Shown piece after piece: positions 61,756 through 64,000 of a stretch of 64,000 bases of DNA. Position numbers and translations under genes: made by a program. The first letter of the stretch is position 1, and the number at the start of each line of letters is the position of its first letter. The DNA lies in NCBI GenBank assembly GCA_036381515.1, contig DASVCR010000065.1, forward strand, positions 62,001 through 126,000. The letters run 5' to 3'. The notes under the pieces were generated by a model. It worked only from the letters and a program-made list of their open reading frames with translations. It was not told the DNA's origin and ran no database searches. This DNA is from ZC4RG20 sp036381515 (GTDB taxonomy: Bacteria; Pseudomonadota; Gammaproteobacteria; Steroidobacterales; Rariloculaceae).

Positions 61756-62845
61756 GCTCGTCCTCGACGTCGCGCTCGAGCGCGGCAGCTTCGCGCTCGC
61801 GGTCCGCGAGACGATCGATCTCGCCGGCATCACCGCGCTGTTCGGGCCGAGCGGCTCGGGCAAGACGACGCTCCTCCGCATCATCAGCGGGCTCGAGACG
61901 GCCGCCGACGGCGACGTCACGTTCGACGGCGAGCGCTGGCAGGCGTCGGGCGTGCACGTGCCGCCGCACAAGCGGCGCGTCGGCTACGTGTTCCAGGACG
62001 GGCGGCTCTTCGCGCACCTGACCGTCGCGAAGAACCTGGCCTTCGGCTTCGGGCGGCGCGCGGAACGCGAGCGCGCGGCGATCCGCTTCGACGACGTCGT
62101 CGCCGCGCTCGACCTCGCCCCGCTCCTTTCGCGCAGGCCCGCGTCGCTGTCCGGCGGCGAGCAGCAGCGGGTCGCGATCGGCCGGGCGCTGCTCGCGGGC
62201 CCGCGGCTGCTCCTGATGGACGAGCCGATGTCGTCGCTCGACGTGCGCCGCAAGGCCGAGATCCTGCCTTACATCGAGCGGCTGCCGGAAGCGTTCGGGC
62301 TGCCCGTGCTCTACGTGACGCACAGCGTCGACGAGGTCGCGCGGCTCGCGTCGTCCGTCGTGCTCTTGAGCGATGGGCAGGTCGTCGGCCGCGGCCTGGT
62401 TGCCGAGATCCTCGAGCGGATCGACCTGTGGCCGGTCACCGGACGGCTCGACGCCGGCACGCTGGTCGAGACCGTCGTCGACGACGCGCGGGCCGGCATG
62501 GCGTCGCTCGTGCTCGGCCGGCAGCGGCTGCGCGTGCCGCTCGCGGGCACGCCCGTCGGCACGAAGATCAGGCTCCGCATCCTTGCGCGCGACGTCGCGA
62601 TCGCGACCGAGAAGCCCCGCGCGATCAGCATCCGCAACGTGCTCGAGGCCGAGATCCTGAGCGTCGACTTCTACGGCCCCGTCTACGTCGAGCTGCTGCT
62701 CGACGTAGACGGCCGGCACCTGCGCTCGCGCATCACGCGCGAGGCGTTCGACGAGCTCGGGCTCGACGTCGGCCGGCGCGTCTACGCGCTGATCAAGAGC
62801 GTCGCGTTCGAGGATCGCGGAGTGGGGGACGCCGCGGGCGTGTAG
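61748..62845 (+). CDS. modC: Molybdate ABC transporter ATP-binding protein
   Basis: The 365-aa protein has Walker A GPSGSGKTT (33-41), signature LSGGEQQR, Walker B LLLMDEPMSSLD and a C-terminal molybdate-binding-type TOBE domain (ISIRNVLEAEILSVDFYGPV) as in ModC. TTG at 61748 is used, overlapping modB. Its transcript ends in the repeat hairpin at 62873-62918. The nearby XdhC gene fits a need for molybdenum cofactor. Confidence 0.93.
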   Translation: MAELVLDVALERGSFALAVRETIDLAGITALFGPSGSGKTTLLRIISGLETAADGDVTFDGERWQASGVHVPPHKRRVGYVFQDGRLFAHLTVAKNLAFGFGRRAERERAAIRFDDVVAALDLAPLLSRRPASLSGGEQQRVAIGRALLAGPRLLLMDEPMSSLDVRRKAEILPYIERLPEAFGLPVLYVTHSVDEVARLASSVVLLSDGQVVGRGLVAEILERIDLWPVTGRLDAGTLVETVVDDARAGMASLVLGRQRLRVPLAGTPVGTKIRLRILARDVAIATEKPRAISIRNVLEAEILSVDFYGPVYVELLLDVDGRHLRSRITREAFDELGLDVGRRVYALIKSVAFEDRGVGDAAGV

Positions 62846-62872
62846 GTTGCCTGGGGGAAGGGCCCCGACGAT

Positions 62873-62918
62873 GTGTCAGACACCTTTTTCGGCCGAGGCC
62901 GAAAAAGGTGTCTGACAC
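62873..62918. repeat. GTGTCAGACAC-family hairpin (22-bp arms, 2-nt spacer)
   Basis: Positions 62873-62894 and 62897-62918 are perfect reverse complements containing GTGTCAGACACCTTTTTC. It lies between the convergent modC and HAD-hydrolase genes and is well placed to end both transcripts. Confidence 0.92.
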
Positions 62919-62932
62919 GTCACAGCCACACG

Positions 62933-63748
62933 CTACAGCCCTCGGGTCAGCTCGCCGAGGCTACGAATCACGCGCGCACGGCCGGCGGAAGGCTCACCGT
63001 ACCGCGCGATCAGCACCGGGCGCAGCCCGGCCGCGGCTGCGCCGTCGTAATCGTCGACGAGCGTGTCGCCGACGTGCAGCACGCGCGCCGGATCGACGCG
63101 AAGCCGCGCGACCGCCTCGGCGAAGATCCGCGGATCCGGCTTCGCCGCGCCGACTTCCGCGGAGCAAAGGATCGCATCGAAGTATTCGGCGAGGCCGAGC
63201 TCCGTGCAGAAGTGCCCGAGCCCGCACGGCCAGTTGGAGACGATCGCGAGCGGGAAGCCTTCCGACCTGAGCGCGCCGAGAGACGCGGTGACATCGGAGA
63301 AGACCTCGAAGCTGTCCGGACCGAGCAGCTTCCACAGCGCATCGGCATGCAGCTCGGCCTCGTCGTCCCCGGCATCGATCTCGAGGTGTTCGAACAGGCG
63401 CTTCGCGAGCGTGATCCGTCGCGCGCGCCGCGCCTCCTTGGGCGCGGACGGCGCGCCGATCCGCTCGTAGCCCGCAAAGATCTCGTACAGGATCTCGTGG
63501 CGCCACGGCGCGCATTCGAAGCCGTGCGCGGCGAGGTAGTCCATCACGGCGCGGCCTCGGCCGTGACCCTCGCGATGGAACGCGAGCGTGTTGAAGAAAT
63601 CGAACGTGACGGCGTCGATGCCGCGCAGCAGGCGGGCGAAGTCGGGGTTGGCCCCCTCCTTCGGTCCGTCCGCCGTGGGCGCCCTCGACGTGGTGCCGCC
63701 GAAAAGGGGCTCCGACCCCGATTTCACGTCGTGACGCGTGTCCGCCAA
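62933..63748 (-). CDS. HAD-superfamily hydrolase (subfamily IA, haloacid-dehalogenase-like)
   Basis: About 271 aa with the HAD motifs: nucleophile Asp50 in FDFFNTL, Ser in AIVSNW, Lys in GAAKPDPRIF and VGDTLVDDYDGA. The second motif-I acid is Phe/Asn, as in haloacid-dehalogenase-like members rather than typical phosphatases. No ATG fits; TTG at 63748 and GTG at 63727 are the options. The first 30 residues are non-conserved, and residues 8-17 (VKSGSEPLFG) are encoded by a GGGGTCGGAGCCCC repeat copy. Confidence 0.82.
   Translation of the reverse strand: MADTRHDVKSGSEPLFGGTTSRAPTADGPKEGANPDFARLLRGIDAVTFDFFNTLAFHREGHGRGRAVMDYLAAHGFECAPWRHEILYEIFAGYERIGAPSAPKEARRARRITLAKRLFEHLEIDAGDDEAELHADALWKLLGPDSFEVFSDVTASLGALRSEGFPLAIVSNWPCGLGHFCTELGLAEYFDAILCSAEVGAAKPDPRIFAEAVARLRVDPARVLHVGDTLVDDYDGAAAAGLRPVLIARYGEPSAGRARVIRSLGELTRGL
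63700..63726. repeat. GGGGTCAGAGCCC-family repeat at the 5' end of the HAD gene
   Basis: On the minus strand the copy reads TCGGGGTCGGAGCCCCTTTT. It lies inside the probable coding region, just after the GTG start candidate at 63727, and is translated as a short non-conserved peptide. Confidence 0.75.
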
Positions 63749-63761
63749 CCGAGCGGCCGGG

Positions 63762-64000
63762 TTAACCGGTGAATCCGTACAGCCGGTGCGGGTTGTCGAC
63801 CAGCACCTTCTGCTGCAAGGCTGGGTCCGGCATCATCAGCGGGATCAGATCGACGAGATCGCCGTCGTTCGGCATGTGCTTCTTGATGTTCGGGTGCGGC
63901 CAGTCCGTGCCCCACAGGATGCGGTCCGGCGCGACCTCGAGCAGCGCCTGCGCGAACGGCACCGCGTCGTGGAACGGCGGCCCCGCGGACGAGATCCGCT
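63762..64000 (-). CDS. Amidohydrolase-family protein (partial, 5' end beyond window)
   Basis: The C-terminal end of a TIM-barrel amidohydrolase is present: SSAGPPFHDAVPFAQALLE, then the metal-site strand APDRILWGTDWPHPN and a C-terminal DNPHRLYGFTG. The WGTDWPHPN block with the final NP-x-RLYGF is typical of the 2-pyrone-4,6-dicarboxylate-lactonase-like branch (Amidohydro_2). The reading frame continues past 64000 with no start codon. It is followed by the HAD gene on the same strand. Confidence 0.88.
   Translation of the reverse strand, partial: RISSAGPPFHDAVPFAQALLEVAPDRILWGTDWPHPNIKKHMPNDGDLVDLIPLMMPDPALQQKVLVDNPHRLYGFTG

Noticed and set aside
338..62918. The GTGTCAGACAC hairpins as simple intrinsic terminators
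   Set aside because: Some copies fit that use, but the same sequence occurs as single copies and in front of genes, and arm identity far exceeds what a terminator needs; a repeat family explains it better.

Overview
The window is GC-rich (roughly two thirds G+C) proteobacterial DNA with short gene gaps, many 4-bp start/stop overlaps and frequent GTG or TTG starts. The gene set suggests a gammaproteobacterium, probably from an uncultured or poorly sampled high-GC lineage: single-chain GcvP with GcvR, PutA lacking the N-terminal repressor domain, UbiX, PrpC, MacAB with a NodT-type outer-membrane factor, a PA0069-type radical SAM protein and a large TonB receptor. This placement is inferred from gene families only. 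No rRNA, tRNA, transposase, phage gene or CRISPR array was seen.

Layout. 1-348: partial ferritin-like/VIT1 gene. 457-5411: glycine cleavage operon gcvH-gcvP-gcvR-gcvT. 5583-10329: a Tat-exported NADP-oxidoreductase-like protein with a ferric-reductase-like membrane protein, an SDR, a rhomboid protease and a zinc alcohol dehydrogenase. 10420-30472: an exopolysaccharide locus with a deacetylase, two sulfotransferases, four glycosyltransferases, a methyltransferase, a Wzy/WaaL-like ligase, a MurJ-like flippase and two secreted beta-helix paralogues. A TonB receptor and a HisN-like phosphatase sit inside it. 30677-32567: AI-2E-type permease, a lipoprotein and an endonuclease/phosphatase-family protein. 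34383-41946: the RDD/SpoIIM pair converging on a MoxR-DUF58-DUF4350-DUF4129 operon. 42057-47661: GlxA-type regulator, methyltransferase, PrpC, a broken lipoprotein, an SDR and a Nudix hydrolase. 47753-52774: MacA-MacB-NodT efflux operon. 53034-64000: XdhC, FolE, PutA, a small hypothetical protein, radical SAM protein, UbiX, ModB-ModC, a HAD hydrolase and a partial amidohydrolase.

The most interesting system is the exopolysaccharide locus. Four matches to the sigma-54 promoter (GG-N10-GC) lie 28-53 nt (estimated leader length) upstream of four of its transcription units, on both strands. A c-di-GMP-I (GEMM) riboswitch precedes the second beta-helix gene. The two beta-helix paralogues share a 14-nt promoter-like element, and two sulfotransferases suggest a sulfated product. 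Together this reads as a sigma-54- and c-di-GMP-controlled matrix polysaccharide.

The window also holds two related families of short repeats with GTGTCAGACAC and GGGGTCAGAGCCC cores. They form near-perfect hairpins between genes and in two places run into the start of a coding region. A separate nested repeat structure at 36149-36624 includes a perfect 30-bp inverted repeat.
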